64,000 bases of DNA, from the NCBI GenBank assembly GCA_031292175.1, contig JARLHQ010000010.1, forward strand, positions 1-64,000, given 5' to 3'. The position numbers were made by a program, and so were the translations under genes. The DNA comes from Humidesulfovibrio sp. Its GTDB lineage: Bacteria > Desulfobacterota > Desulfovibrionia > Desulfovibrionales > Desulfovibrionaceae. Shown here piece after piece: positions 6,393 to 16,076 of this stretch. The notes under the pieces were generated by a model. It was not told the DNA's origin and did no database searches. It was given only the letters and a program-made list of their open reading frames with translations. Position 1 is the stretch's first letter, and every line of letters starts with the position of its first letter.

Positions 6393-9233
6393 ATGTCCCT
6401 GCGCGCGCGCCTCAACCTCTCCGGCCAGGCCGATCCGCTGTTTTTGGTGGACGGCACCAGCTTCCTGTATCGGGGTTTTTACGCCTACCCGGACCTGAAG
6501 CGCTCCGACGGCCTGCCCACCAACGCCATTTTCATCGTCCTGCGCATCCTGCTGCGCATCCTGAAGGAAGAACGTCCGAAGTATCTCGGCTTCTTCATGG
6601 ACGGCAAGGGCCCGACCTTCCGGCACACCATGTTTGAGCCCTACAAGGCCCAGCGGCCCAAGATGCCCGAGGACCTGGCCGTGCAGATCGAGCCCCTGCG
6701 CGAGGCCGTGCGGCTCCTGGGGCTTTCGCTCACGGTCTCCGACGGCATTGAGGCCGACGACTGCATCGCCAGTCTGGCCGCCGCCAACCAGGCCGAGCGG
6801 CCAGTGGTGCTCGTGGCCTCGGACAAGGATCTGAAGCAGTGCCTGACGCCCAACGTGTACCTGTGGGACCCGGCGGGCAAGGCCGAGAAGGTCACGAGCG
6901 CGGCGGACTTCTCTGCGGAGCTCGGCATTGAGCCCGCGCAGTGGCCGGATTTGCAGGCCCTCATGGGCGACAGCTCGGACAACATCCCCGGCCTGCCCGG
7001 CGTGGGGCCCAAGACCGCCCTCAAGGTCATCCATGATTTTCCCACGCTGGAGACCCTGCGCGAGGCCGAGGAGAGGGGCGACAAGCGCCTGCCGGAGAGC
7101 TTTCGCAAGAAGTTGGCGGGCCGCATGGACGATGTGTTCCTGTACCGCGAGCTGACGCGCCTCAAGACCGGCTGCTGCGCGGACCTGGGCCTGGAGCAGC
7201 TTGCCGTGCGCCCGCCGGACGTGGACAAGTTGGCGGAGTTCCTGCGGACGTACGAATTCATGAGCCTGCTGCGCGAGATTCCCCTGCCGCGCCAGTCCGC
7301 CGAGCAGGAGGCGCTGGAGATCCAGCCCACCTCCGCCAGCTACACCGGCCCGGCGCCGTGGGAAGGACCGGGCTCGCCGCTCGCCGTCCAGAGCCCGGCG
7401 CCGAAGAAGGTGTCCGCCAAGGCCAAGGCGGCCGCGTCCGGACAGCTTCCCCTTTTTGCCATGAGCGCCGCGCCGGCGGCGGCTCCGGGCCCTGGGCTGC
7501 TGGATTTCGCGTCCGTCGCGTCCGTCGCGCCCGCGCCGGACGCCCTGCCGCTGCGCCATGTGGCCGACGCTTCGGCCCTGCCGGACTTTACCGGCCGCGT
7601 GGTGGGTCTGGTGCCCCTGGGCGAGGCGGGCGGCTTCCGCATCGCGCTTGAGGGCGAGGCGGGCGAGTTGGCCTTCGCCGGACCGGACGAGACGCTGGCC
7701 GCGCGTCTGGTCCAGGCCGAGGCCATAGCCGCGCCCAGCCTGCAGGATCTGCTGCGGCGCAGCCGGGCCTGGGACGCCGTGCCCCTGGACCGTTGGTTCG
7801 ACCTCGGCCTGGCCGCGTACCTGCTGAATCCCGAGGACCGTAATTATTCCTTTGAACGTCTGCGGCTGGCGCTGTTCATCGCGCCCGATCCCTTCGTCGA
7901 CCCAGAGGACGCGGAAGCCGCCGTTGACGAGCCCGCGCCGCACCCGGAGGCCCAGGGGCAAGCCGCGCTGGCTTGCCGCCGCACGCTCTCGCGCCGTCTG
8001 CGCGACGCCGGGCTCGACGCCCTGATGCGCGATCTTGAGATTCCGCTCATTCCTGTGCTGGCGGCCATGGAGCGCCGGGGCGTGCGCATCGACTTCGCGG
8101 CCTTCAAGAGCTTTCTGGCCGAGGTGACGACCGAGGTGGAGGCGCACACAAGGCGCATCCAGGAACTGGCGGGCGGGCCGGTGAACGTGCGCTCCAGCCA
8201 GCAATTGGCGGAGGTGCTGTTCAAGAAGCTCGGACTCAAGCCCGCGGGCAAGACTCCGGGCGGCGCGCTCTCCACGGGCAGCGAGGCCCTGGAGAAGCTT
8301 TCCGGGCAGCATCCGATCGTTGAAGAGATTCTGGCCTTCCGCGTGCAGGAGAAGCTGCGCTCCACCTACCTGGAGCCCATGCCGCGCCAGGCCGATGCCT
8401 CCGGCCGGCTGCACACGCGCTTCAACCAGCTGGCCACGGCCACGGGGCGGCTTTCCAGCTCCGGCCCGAATCTGCAGAACATCCCCATCCGGGGGCCGCA
8501 GGGCGTGCGGATGCGGGCCTGTTTCGTGGCCTCGCCGGGTATGCTTTTTGTCGGCGCGGACTACTCCCAGGTGGAGCTGCGCGTGCTGGCGCACTTCTCC
8601 AAGGACCCCGCGCTCATCGACGCCTTCCAGAAGGACGAGGACATCCACAGCCGCACGGCCGTGCTGCTCTTCGACAAGGACGCCGCCGCGATCACCCCGG
8701 ACGAGCGGCGCGGGGCCAAGACCATCAACTTCGGCCTCATCTACGGCATGGGGCCGCAGAAGCTGGCGCGTGAGCTGTCCATCAGCACCAATCAGGCCAA
8801 GGACTTCATCGCCCGCTACTTCGAGAAGCTGGGCACGCTCAAGGCCTTCTACGAGGATCTCATGCAGGAGGCGCTCGCGCGCGGGTATGTGACGACCCTG
8901 GCGGGCCGCCGCAGACTCTTGCCGGAGCTCTACTCGCGCAACCAGCAGGTGCAGGCCCAGGCCCGGCGCCAGGCCATCAACACCGTCATCCAGGGCAGCG
9001 CGGCCGACGTCATCAAGCTGGCCATGCTGCGCGTGTACAGCAGCCCGGAGCTGGCGGCGCTTGACGCCAAGCTCATCCTGCAGGTGCACGACGAACTGCT
9101 GCTGGAGGCGCCGGAGGCCAATGCGCCCGCCGCCGCCGCCGAACTTGGCCGGCTCATGCAGACCGTTATCCGCCTCGCCGTGCCCCTCAAGGTGGACGTG
9201 GGCCAGGGCCGCAACTGGGCCGAGGCGCACTAG
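6393..9233 (+). CDS. polA: DNA polymerase I
   Basis: 946 residues. The 5'-3' exonuclease (about 1-295) keeps its acidic residues (FLVDGTSFLYRGF, IEADDC, SDKDLKQ, LMGDSSDNIPGLPGVGPKTA). A long Ala/Pro linker (about 305-365) precedes a 3'-5' exonuclease-like domain (about 370-570) in which I see no acidic exo motifs, so proofreading is probably lost. The polymerase domain has motif A ADYSQVELRVLAHFSKD, motif B RRGAKTINFGLIYG and motif C LQVHDELL. It fills repair gaps and removes RNA primers. The stop TAG shares its G with the GTG start of cbiK. Confidence 0.96.
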   Translation: MSLRARLNLSGQADPLFLVDGTSFLYRGFYAYPDLKRSDGLPTNAIFIVLRILLRILKEERPKYLGFFMDGKGPTFRHTMFEPYKAQRPKMPEDLAVQIEPLREAVRLLGLSLTVSDGIEADDCIASLAAANQAERPVVLVASDKDLKQCLTPNVYLWDPAGKAEKVTSAADFSAELGIEPAQWPDLQALMGDSSDNIPGLPGVGPKTALKVIHDFPTLETLREAEERGDKRLPESFRKKLAGRMDDVFLYRELTRLKTGCCADLGLEQLAVRPPDVDKLAEFLRTYEFMSLLREIPLPRQSAEQEALEIQPTSASYTGPAPWEGPGSPLAVQSPAPKKVSAKAKAAASGQLPLFAMSAAPAAAPGPGLLDFASVASVAPAPDALPLRHVADASALPDFTGRVVGLVPLGEAGGFRIALEGEAGELAFAGPDETLAARLVQAEAIAAPSLQDLLRRSRAWDAVPLDRWFDLGLAAYLLNPEDRNYSFERLRLALFIAPDPFVDPEDAEAAVDEPAPHPEAQGQAALACRRTLSRRLRDAGLDALMRDLEIPLIPVLAAMERRGVRIDFAAFKSFLAEVTTEVEAHTRRIQELAGGPVNVRSSQQLAEVLFKKLGLKPAGKTPGGALSTGSEALEKLSGQHPIVEEILAFRVQEKLRSTYLEPMPRQADASGRLHTRFNQLATATGRLSSSGPNLQNIPIRGPQGVRMRACFVASPGMLFVGADYSQVELRVLAHFSKDPALIDAFQKDEDIHSRTAVLLFDKDAAAITPDERRGAKTINFGLIYGMGPQKLARELSISTNQAKDFIARYFEKLGTLKAFYEDLMQEALARGYVTTLAGRRRLLPELYSRNQQVQAQARRQAINTVIQGSAADVIKLAMLRVYSSPELAALDAKLILQVHDELLLEAPEANAPAAAAELGRLMQTVIRLAVPLKVDVGQGRNWAEAH

Positions 9234-10030
9234 TGCCGAGTCCGGAAAAAGCCATACTCCTTGCCGCCTTCGGCTCCCGCCTGCCCGGGGCCGAGGCCTC
9301 CCTCGAAATTTTGCGCCTGCGCACGAAAGAACGCTACCCGGACTTCCGCGTGGAGACGGCGCTGACCTCCGGCACGGTGCGCCGTCACAAGGGCGTGGCG
9401 AGCCGTCAATCGCGCTCACCCGAGGACATTCTGAAGGGCCTTGCGCGCGAGGGCGTGAAGCGTCTGGCCGTGCAGTCCCTGCATGTGATCCCCGGCGACG
9501 AGTTCAAGAGCCTGGAGCGGCTGGTGGCCGGGCTGAAAGGGGCGGACGGTTTCGAACGCATCGAGCTTGGGCGTCCGCTTCTGGGCAACGCGGATGATGT
9601 GGCGCTTGTGGCGCGGACCTTGCTTTCCGTGTTGCCGGAGCACCGCCAGGGCGGCGAGGCCGTGCTGCTCATGGGCCATGGCACGCGTGGCCGGGCCAAC
9701 CTCGTGTATCTGGATCTGGCCGACGAGCTGCGCGTGCTCGATCCCTGCGTGCTCATCGGCGCGCTGGAGGCCGAGCCGGGCCTGGCGGCCAAGGTGGACG
9801 AGCTGCGCGAACTCGGCGTCGCCAAGGTGCACCTCATGCCGCTGTTGTTCGCGCGTGGGGTGCACGCCACGCGTGACATGGCGGGCGAAGGCGGCGGCTC
9901 TTGGCGGACCGGGCTCACGGCCGCGGGCTTCGCCTGCGAGGCCCACGTGCGCGGCGCGGGCGAGCACCCGGAACTCGCGGAGATCTGGCTGGACCACCTG
10001 CGCGAGGCCGTGGAGAAGCTCTTTGCTTGA
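9233..10030 (+). CDS. cbiK: Sirohydrochlorin cobaltochelatase, cytoplasmic type
   Basis: 265 residues from a GTG overlapping the polA stop. It inserts Co2+ into sirohydrochlorin, the first committed step of anaerobic cobalamin synthesis. Expected metal and proton-relay residues are visible: His in LLMGHGTRG, Glu in IGALEAEPG and His in ARGVHATRDMAGEG. The fold begins ILLAAFGSRLPGA. There is no signal peptide, so this matches the cytoplasmic form; Desulfovibrio vulgaris has both a periplasmic and a cytoplasmic CbiK. It may also supply siroheme-pathway ferrochelation, which sequence alone does not settle. Confidence 0.9.
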   Translation: MPSPEKAILLAAFGSRLPGAEASLEILRLRTKERYPDFRVETALTSGTVRRHKGVASRQSRSPEDILKGLAREGVKRLAVQSLHVIPGDEFKSLERLVAGLKGADGFERIELGRPLLGNADDVALVARTLLSVLPEHRQGGEAVLLMGHGTRGRANLVYLDLADELRVLDPCVLIGALEAEPGLAAKVDELRELGVAKVHLMPLLFARGVHATRDMAGEGGGSWRTGLTAAGFACEAHVRGAGEHPELAEIWLDHLREAVEKLFA

Positions 10031-10060
10031 AAGGTGCGGAAGACGGGCGGGGTGGGCGGC

Positions 10061-11418
<1,358 letters not shown>

Positions 11419-11422
<4 letters not shown>

Positions 11423-12894
11423 GCGGGGGCTCCGCCATCGGCCGCGTTGGCCTCCTGGAACACGGGCAGGGCCAAAGGCAGGCGCAGGATGAAGCGCGCG
11501 CCCTGGCCCGGGGCGCTCTCCACGGCGACCTCGCCCTGGTGCTTCTCCACGATGCCGAAGACGATGGACAGGCCGAGGCCCGTGCCCTTGCCGACTTCCT
11601 TGGTGGTGAAGAAGGGATCGAAAATGCGCGCGATGTCCTCCGCCTCGATGCCCGCGCCTGTGTCGGCCACGGTGATCACGGCCTGGCCGTGCTCGGTGTC
11701 GCGCGCGGCGGTGATGGCGATGCGCCCGCTGCCGTCCTTGATGGCTTGCAACGCGTTGATGAGCAGGTTCAAAAAGACCTCCTGCATGCGCTGGGCGTCC
11801 ATGGGCAGGATGAGGTCCGGCGGCACTTCCCGGGTGATCTCGATGCCGGCGGGCACCTGGCTGGACACCAGGCGCACGGAGCGCTCCACCACGTCGGCCA
11901 GGGACGTTGGCTTGCGCTCGAAGTCCTTGGCCCGGGAGAATTCCAGCAGCCCTTTCACGATGTCGCGGGCGCGGGCCACCTCCTGGTCGATGTTGCCCAG
12001 GAGTTTACGCGAAAACGCGGGTTCAACCTCCTGCCCTTCCTCCAGCAGGATCTGGCAGGAGGTGGAGATGTTGTTCAGCGGGTTGTTCAACTGGTGCGCC
12101 ACGCCGCTGGTGAGCACGCCGAGCGAGGAGAGCTTTTTCTCGCGCACCAGCTGCTCCTGCCGTTTCTGCAGTTCCGCGATCATGTGGTTGAAGGCCCCGA
12201 TGACGCGTTCCACCTCATCGTCGGACTCGGAGGGTGCGAGGGCCTTGAAGCGGCCCTTGGCAATCTCCCGCGTGGCCTGTTCGATGCTGCGCAGGGCGGC
12301 GATGGCCTTGCGCCCCAGCAGGAACAGAAAACCGCTGCCCAGGGCGAGAAACACCACCACCGAGAACAGCAGCTGGCGCTTCAGGGAATGCACGATGGTG
12401 AGGATGCGGGCGCGTTCGTGGGTCACCAGCCGCTGCGAGAGGTCCACCAGCTGCTTGCCCGTGTCGCGCAGACGTTCGCGCTCGGCCTGGTGTCCTCCCC
12501 GGCCCTGGCCGCGTTCCTGGAACAGTCGTTCGGACACGGCTTCGTACTCGGCCAGCACGGACTTGAGCGCCGCATGCTCCTGCGCGAGGCCGAACTCCGC
12601 AGCATTGCCTTCGAGCTTCACCAGGATGCCGCTCGCCTTGGCCGCGTAAGCCCGGCTCGCGTCGAAGTCCTCCTCGTGGCCGTAGAGCATAAAGTTTTTT
12701 TCGTAACGGCGGATCTCCAGGATGGTGTTCCCCAGGTCATCGATGACCTCGATGAACCCCATCTTGCGCTCTATTTGCGCCAGGGAATGGTAGGAGAAGG
12801 TGCCGATGAGCCCCGCGATCACAACCGAGAGCAGCATCCCCAAGAGGACGCGGCGACGGATGTTCAGTCGGAGAAGGGGCTTCGGCGGAAACAC
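11419..12894 (-). CDS. Membrane sensor histidine kinase, partner of the sigma-54 regulator
   Basis: 491 residues from a GTG at 12894 with GAGGAG six bases upstream. TM1 is about residues 14-35 and TM2 about 172-193; between them is a helical periplasmic domain of about 135 residues rich in charged residues, of the four-helix-bundle kind. A HAMP linker follows, then the H-box GVAHQLNNPLNNIS and the HATPase boxes NLLINALQAI, DTGAGIE and GKGTGLGLSIV. The H-box class (HQLNNPL) is usual for kinases paired with NtrC-class regulators. The overlapping gene order with the regulator makes the pair very likely. The ligand is unknown. Confidence 0.93.
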
Positions 12895-13187
12895 GGTCGC
12901 TCCTCATGGTCGGCGGCATTCAATGGGGGCAGTCCTTTGCATATGCTTAAGGCGAAAGCGCAGTCAACCTCCGTGGGCCGGACGCTTGGCGCGGGCGGAT
13001 GCCCGCTTTGCCTCTTCCGGCCTCGAAATGCGCGCGACGGCGGAGGATCCACAGACGGATCACGCAAAATACATAAATAGGAACAGTAATAAAATTATGG
13101 CCTTGCTTGACCGGAATCGTGGAAGTCCCTAACGGAATAGACACGTGCGCGCAGCGCGCGCGAGCAACCCGGAACGGGGGAGGCAAA
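12895..13187. other. Divergent intergenic region, kinase / DUF364 operon
   Basis: 293 bases with no supported gene. An AT-rich block (13066-13099) probably carries the leftward promoter of the kinase. A weak rightward promoter can be drawn with TTGACC (13107-13112), 17 bases, then TAACGG (13130-13135). No ModE-like palindrome is visible. Confidence 0.4.
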
Positions 13188-13916
13188 ATGCCGGAGAAGA
13201 CTATTGAAACCCTGCGTGCCAAGGCGCTGGAGCTGTGGGAGGACAAGGGGCTGCTCCGGGAGCCCGTCTCCGTGCGTGCGCGGACCCTCTCGGCCGAAGA
13301 GGCCATCGGCGACCCGGAGGGCGGCGACTTCCCGCTGCGGAAGGGCAAGGAGCGGCTCATGGAGGCCGCGTTCCAGGGGGTCAGGGGCCAGGCCTTCACG
13401 GACATGTTCGGGGACTTTTCCGGCACCCTGGCCGACATCGCCGCCATGCCCCTGGAGAACAACTTCCGCCGCGCGGTGTTCGTCTCCACCCTGAACGCCA
13501 GCCTGCGCAGCCTGGGCCTGTGCGACCACACCGTACACTGCCGCGACGAGGGGCCCACCCAGTGTGCGCTCAAATTGCGTGAGCACATCAGCGAGCGCTA
13601 CGGCGACGTGCGCATCACCCAGGTGGGATTCCAGCCCAAGTTCGTGGCTGCACTCGCCCCGGCATTCAAGCTCCGCGTGCTCGACCTCGACCCGGACAAC
13701 ATCGGCAAGACCCTGCATGGCGCGAGGATCGAGGGCCCGGAGACGCGGGCCGAGGCCGTGGCCTGGGCCGACCTCGTCCTCGTCACCGGTTCCAGCGTGG
13801 CCAACGGCAGCCTGGGCAGCTTTCTGACCGGTCGCCCGGTCCTGGTTTTCGGCGTCACTGGGGCGGCCGCGGCCACGCTGCTCGGCCTGGACCGCTTCTG
13901 CGTCAATGCGGCCTGA
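13188..13916 (+). CDS. DUF364-family Rossmann-like protein
   Basis: 242 residues from the ATG at 13188, preceded by GGGGGAGG. The frame runs further upstream but lacks another ribosome site. The C-terminal half matches the DUF364 putative metal-chelation domain: VTQVGFQPKFV-like, LRVLDLDPDNIG and WADLVLVTGSSVANGSL. The N-terminal half has conserved Cys and His (GLCDHTVHCRDEG) of the associated DUF4213-like part. Such proteins accompany molybdate, tungstate or siderophore-type ABC genes; the exact role is not known. It overlaps the next gene by 11 bases and is clearly its operon partner. Confidence 0.75.
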   Translation: MPEKTIETLRAKALELWEDKGLLREPVSVRARTLSAEEAIGDPEGGDFPLRKGKERLMEAAFQGVRGQAFTDMFGDFSGTLADIAAMPLENNFRRAVFVSTLNASLRSLGLCDHTVHCRDEGPTQCALKLREHISERYGDVRITQVGFQPKFVAALAPAFKLRVLDLDPDNIGKTLHGARIEGPETRAEAVAWADLVLVTGSSVANGSLGSFLTGRPVLVFGVTGAAAATLLGLDRFCVNAA

Positions 13917-14664
13917 GATTTTGATGCTTTCGGCCCGGGTGCGCAAGAAGCTGCCGCATTTCACGCTCGACGTGGACATCACATGCCCGGCGGGAGCCAT
14001 CCTTGTGCTCACCGGGCCGTCCGGGTCGGGCAAGACCACACTCCTGCGCCTGCTCGCCGGGCTGGACCAGCCGGACGAGGGGCGCATCCGCCTGGGCGGG
14101 GCCGTGTGGTGCGACACGTCCGCCAGGGTGCGGCAAAAACCGCGGCAGCGCGGCATCGGACTGGTGTTCCAGGAGTATTCGCTGTTCCCGCACATGACCC
14201 TGGCCCAGAACGTGGCCTATGCCACCAACGACCACGCGCACGCGGCCGCGTTGCTGGATTTGTTCGGCATCGCCCATCTCGCCGGGGCGAAACCCGGCGC
14301 CATGTCCGGCGGGGAGCGCCAGCGTGGCGCGCTCTGCCAGGCCCTGGCGCGGCGGCCCAAGGCGCTCCTGCTCGACGAACCGTTCTCCGCCCTGGACGCG
14401 GCCACGCGCGCCGCCCTGCGCGGGGAGCTTTTGCGCGTGCGCGACCGCTTCGCCATGCCCATCATCCACGTGACGCACGATCTGGCCGAAGCCGCGCTGC
14501 TCGGCGACACGGTCTTGTCCATCAACGCCGGGGCGGTGGACCCGCATTGGTTTGACGTCCAGGCGGCCCAGCGCCTGGACGAGGAGACGGTCCTGCGCGG
14601 GCGTCTTGCCCGGTCCGCCCCCCCGCCCGGCCTGTTCCCAACCCCCGAAGGAGTCCCGGCATGA
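13906..14664 (+). CDS. ABC transporter ATPase, molybdate/tungstate-like (ModC/TupC type)
   Basis: 252 residues from an ATG at 13906; an internal ATG at 13924 is an alternative. Walker A is GPSGSGKTT, Q-loop VFQEYSLFPHMT, signature MSGGERQRGAL, Walker B ALLLDEPFSALD and H-loop IIHVTHD. The protein ends soon after the nucleotide-binding domain and lacks the C-terminal molybdate-binding TOBE region of classic ModC. It energises the permease encoded two genes downstream. The stop overlaps the start of the binding-protein gene (ATGA). Confidence 0.87.
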   Translation: MRPEILMLSARVRKKLPHFTLDVDITCPAGAILVLTGPSGSGKTTLLRLLAGLDQPDEGRIRLGGAVWCDTSARVRQKPRQRGIGLVFQEYSLFPHMTLAQNVAYATNDHAHAAALLDLFGIAHLAGAKPGAMSGGERQRGALCQALARRPKALLLDEPFSALDAATRAALRGELLRVRDRFAMPIIHVTHDLAEAALLGDTVLSINAGAVDPHWFDVQAAQRLDEETVLRGRLARSAPPPGLFPTPEGVPA

Positions 14665-15380
14665 GGAAATTTGTTTTGGCTGTGCTCTTGGTGTTCGCGT
14701 TCGCCAGCCTGGCCCAGGCCGGGCCGCTCATCGTGGCCGCCGGGGCGGGCTACAAGAAGTTCGTCACCGAGCTGGCCGGGACCTATGAGCAGCAGAGCGG
14801 CCAGAAGCTGGAGCTGGTCTTCGGCAACATGGGCCAGGTCGTGGCCCAGGCCAAGGGCAGCGGCAAAATCCAGCTGATCATTGGCGAACAGGGCTTTTTG
14901 CAAAAGACCGGCCTGGCCTTCGCATCCTTCCATGAACTGGGGCGCGGCGCGCTGGTGCTGGCCTGGCCCAAGGGCCGGGGCGTGACGACGCTGGACGACC
15001 TGGTCAAGCCGGAGATCAAGCGTCTGGCCATGCCCGACCCGCAGAAGGCCATCTACGGCGCGGCGGGCGCGGAGGCGCTCGCCCGGAGCGGCCTGTCCGC
15101 CAAGGTGCGGGACAAGCTGCTTGTCGTGGCCACCGTGCCCCAGGTGACGTCGTATCTGGTGCTGGGCGAGGTGGACGCGGGGCTGACCAATCTGACGGAC
15201 GTGATGGACCTGGGCCAAAAGATCGGGGGCTGGAGCAGGGTGGACGAACGCCTGTATGCGCCCATCGTCATCGGCGCGGGTGTGCTGGCCGACGCGCGGG
15301 ACCAGGCGGCCGTGAGCGCCTTCACTGTCTTCCTGGCCTCGCCCAAAGCCAGGGAGATCGCCCGGAAGCACGGCCTGTAG
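14661..15380 (+). CDS. Periplasmic substrate-binding protein, ModA-like
   Basis: 239 residues with a signal peptide (MRKFVLAVLLVFAFASLAQA, cut near residue 20). The mature part begins GPLIVAAGAGYKKF and resembles the ModA / type II binding-protein fold, with FGNMGQVVAQAKGSGKIQLI and DAGLTNLTDVMDLG. ModA proteins bind molybdate or tungstate. The oxyanion-contacting residues cannot be assigned with certainty here, so the substrate is inferred from the permease and ATPase types. Two bases separate it from the permease gene. Confidence 0.8.
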   Translation: MRKFVLAVLLVFAFASLAQAGPLIVAAGAGYKKFVTELAGTYEQQSGQKLELVFGNMGQVVAQAKGSGKIQLIIGEQGFLQKTGLAFASFHELGRGALVLAWPKGRGVTTLDDLVKPEIKRLAMPDPQKAIYGAAGAEALARSGLSAKVRDKLLVVATVPQVTSYLVLGEVDAGLTNLTDVMDLGQKIGGWSRVDERLYAPIVIGAGVLADARDQAAVSAFTVFLASPKAREIARKHGL

Positions 15381-15381
15381 G

Positions 15382-16068
15382 ATGTTCGAGTCCTGGTTGA
15401 GGGCGGGCATGGACCCGGCTGTGGGCTTCTCCGTGGGGCTTACGCTGCGGGTCATGGCCGTGGCCGTGCCCTTGCTCTTCGTTTTTGGCGTGCCCCTGGG
15501 CTACCTGCTGGGCCGGGGGCGCGGCAGGCTTGTGGGCCTGCTCGACGTGCTCGTGTCCCTGCCGCTCATCCTGCCGCCCATGGCCGTGGGCTTTGGGCTG
15601 CTTCTGCTGTTTGGACGGCAAGGGCCGCTCGGCGCGCCGCTTTTGCGCCACCTGGACGTGGAGGTCATCTTCAGCTTCGCGGGCCTGGTGCTGGCTGCGG
15701 TCACGGCGGGCATTCCGCTCATGGTGCGGCCCATCCAGGCCGCGGTGCGCGGCGACCTGAGCCGGCTCATCGAGCTTTCCAGCGTGCTCGGCAAGCCCTG
15801 GTTCGTGACCTTTCTGCGCGTGGTGCTGCCCCATTGCCGCCGCAGCGTGGCCGCCGGGCTGTTCCTGGCCACGGGCCGCGCCCTGGGCGAGGTCGGTGTG
15901 AGCCTGCTTTTAGGCGGCGACATCATCGGCCGCACCAACACCGTGTCGCTGGAGATATACAACGCCGTGTTCACCGGCGACTTTCCCCGCGCCGGAGTGC
16001 TGGCCTGCCTGCTGGCCCTGGTGTCCATCGGCCTGACCGTGGCGCTCAAGCGCACAGGCGGCGAATAG
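15382..16068 (+). CDS. ABC transporter permease, ModB-like
   Basis: 228 residues, strongly hydrophobic, with five or six membrane segments. The cytoplasmic coupling loop reads ATGRALGEVGVSLLLGG, the EAA-type motif of ModB and sulfate/molybdate permeases. The segment LPLILPPMAVGFGLLLL is also typical. It completes the transporter whose gene order is DUF364, ATPase, binding protein, permease. The gene ends eight bases before the end of the convergent Lon-receiver gene, with no clear terminator between them. Confidence 0.87.
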   Translation: MFESWLRAGMDPAVGFSVGLTLRVMAVAVPLLFVFGVPLGYLLGRGRGRLVGLLDVLVSLPLILPPMAVGFGLLLLFGRQGPLGAPLLRHLDVEVIFSFAGLVLAAVTAGIPLMVRPIQAAVRGDLSRLIELSSVLGKPWFVTFLRVVLPHCRRSVAAGLFLATGRALGEVGVSLLLGGDIIGRTNTVSLEIYNAVFTGDFPRAGVLACLLALVSIGLTVALKRTGGE

Positions 16069-16076
16069 CCCGCGCC

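Noticed and set aside
5379-9419. Open frame of about 1,350 codons antisense to the DHH and polA genes
   Set aside because: It mirrors the high-GC codon pattern of real genes, lacks domains and a ribosome site, and overlaps polA completely.
12925-12941. Sigma-54-like GGGGCAGTCCTTTGCA upstream of the histidine kinase
   Set aside because: It points rightward, away from the kinase, and is about 245 bases from the next rightward gene; the -24 half also fits poorly.
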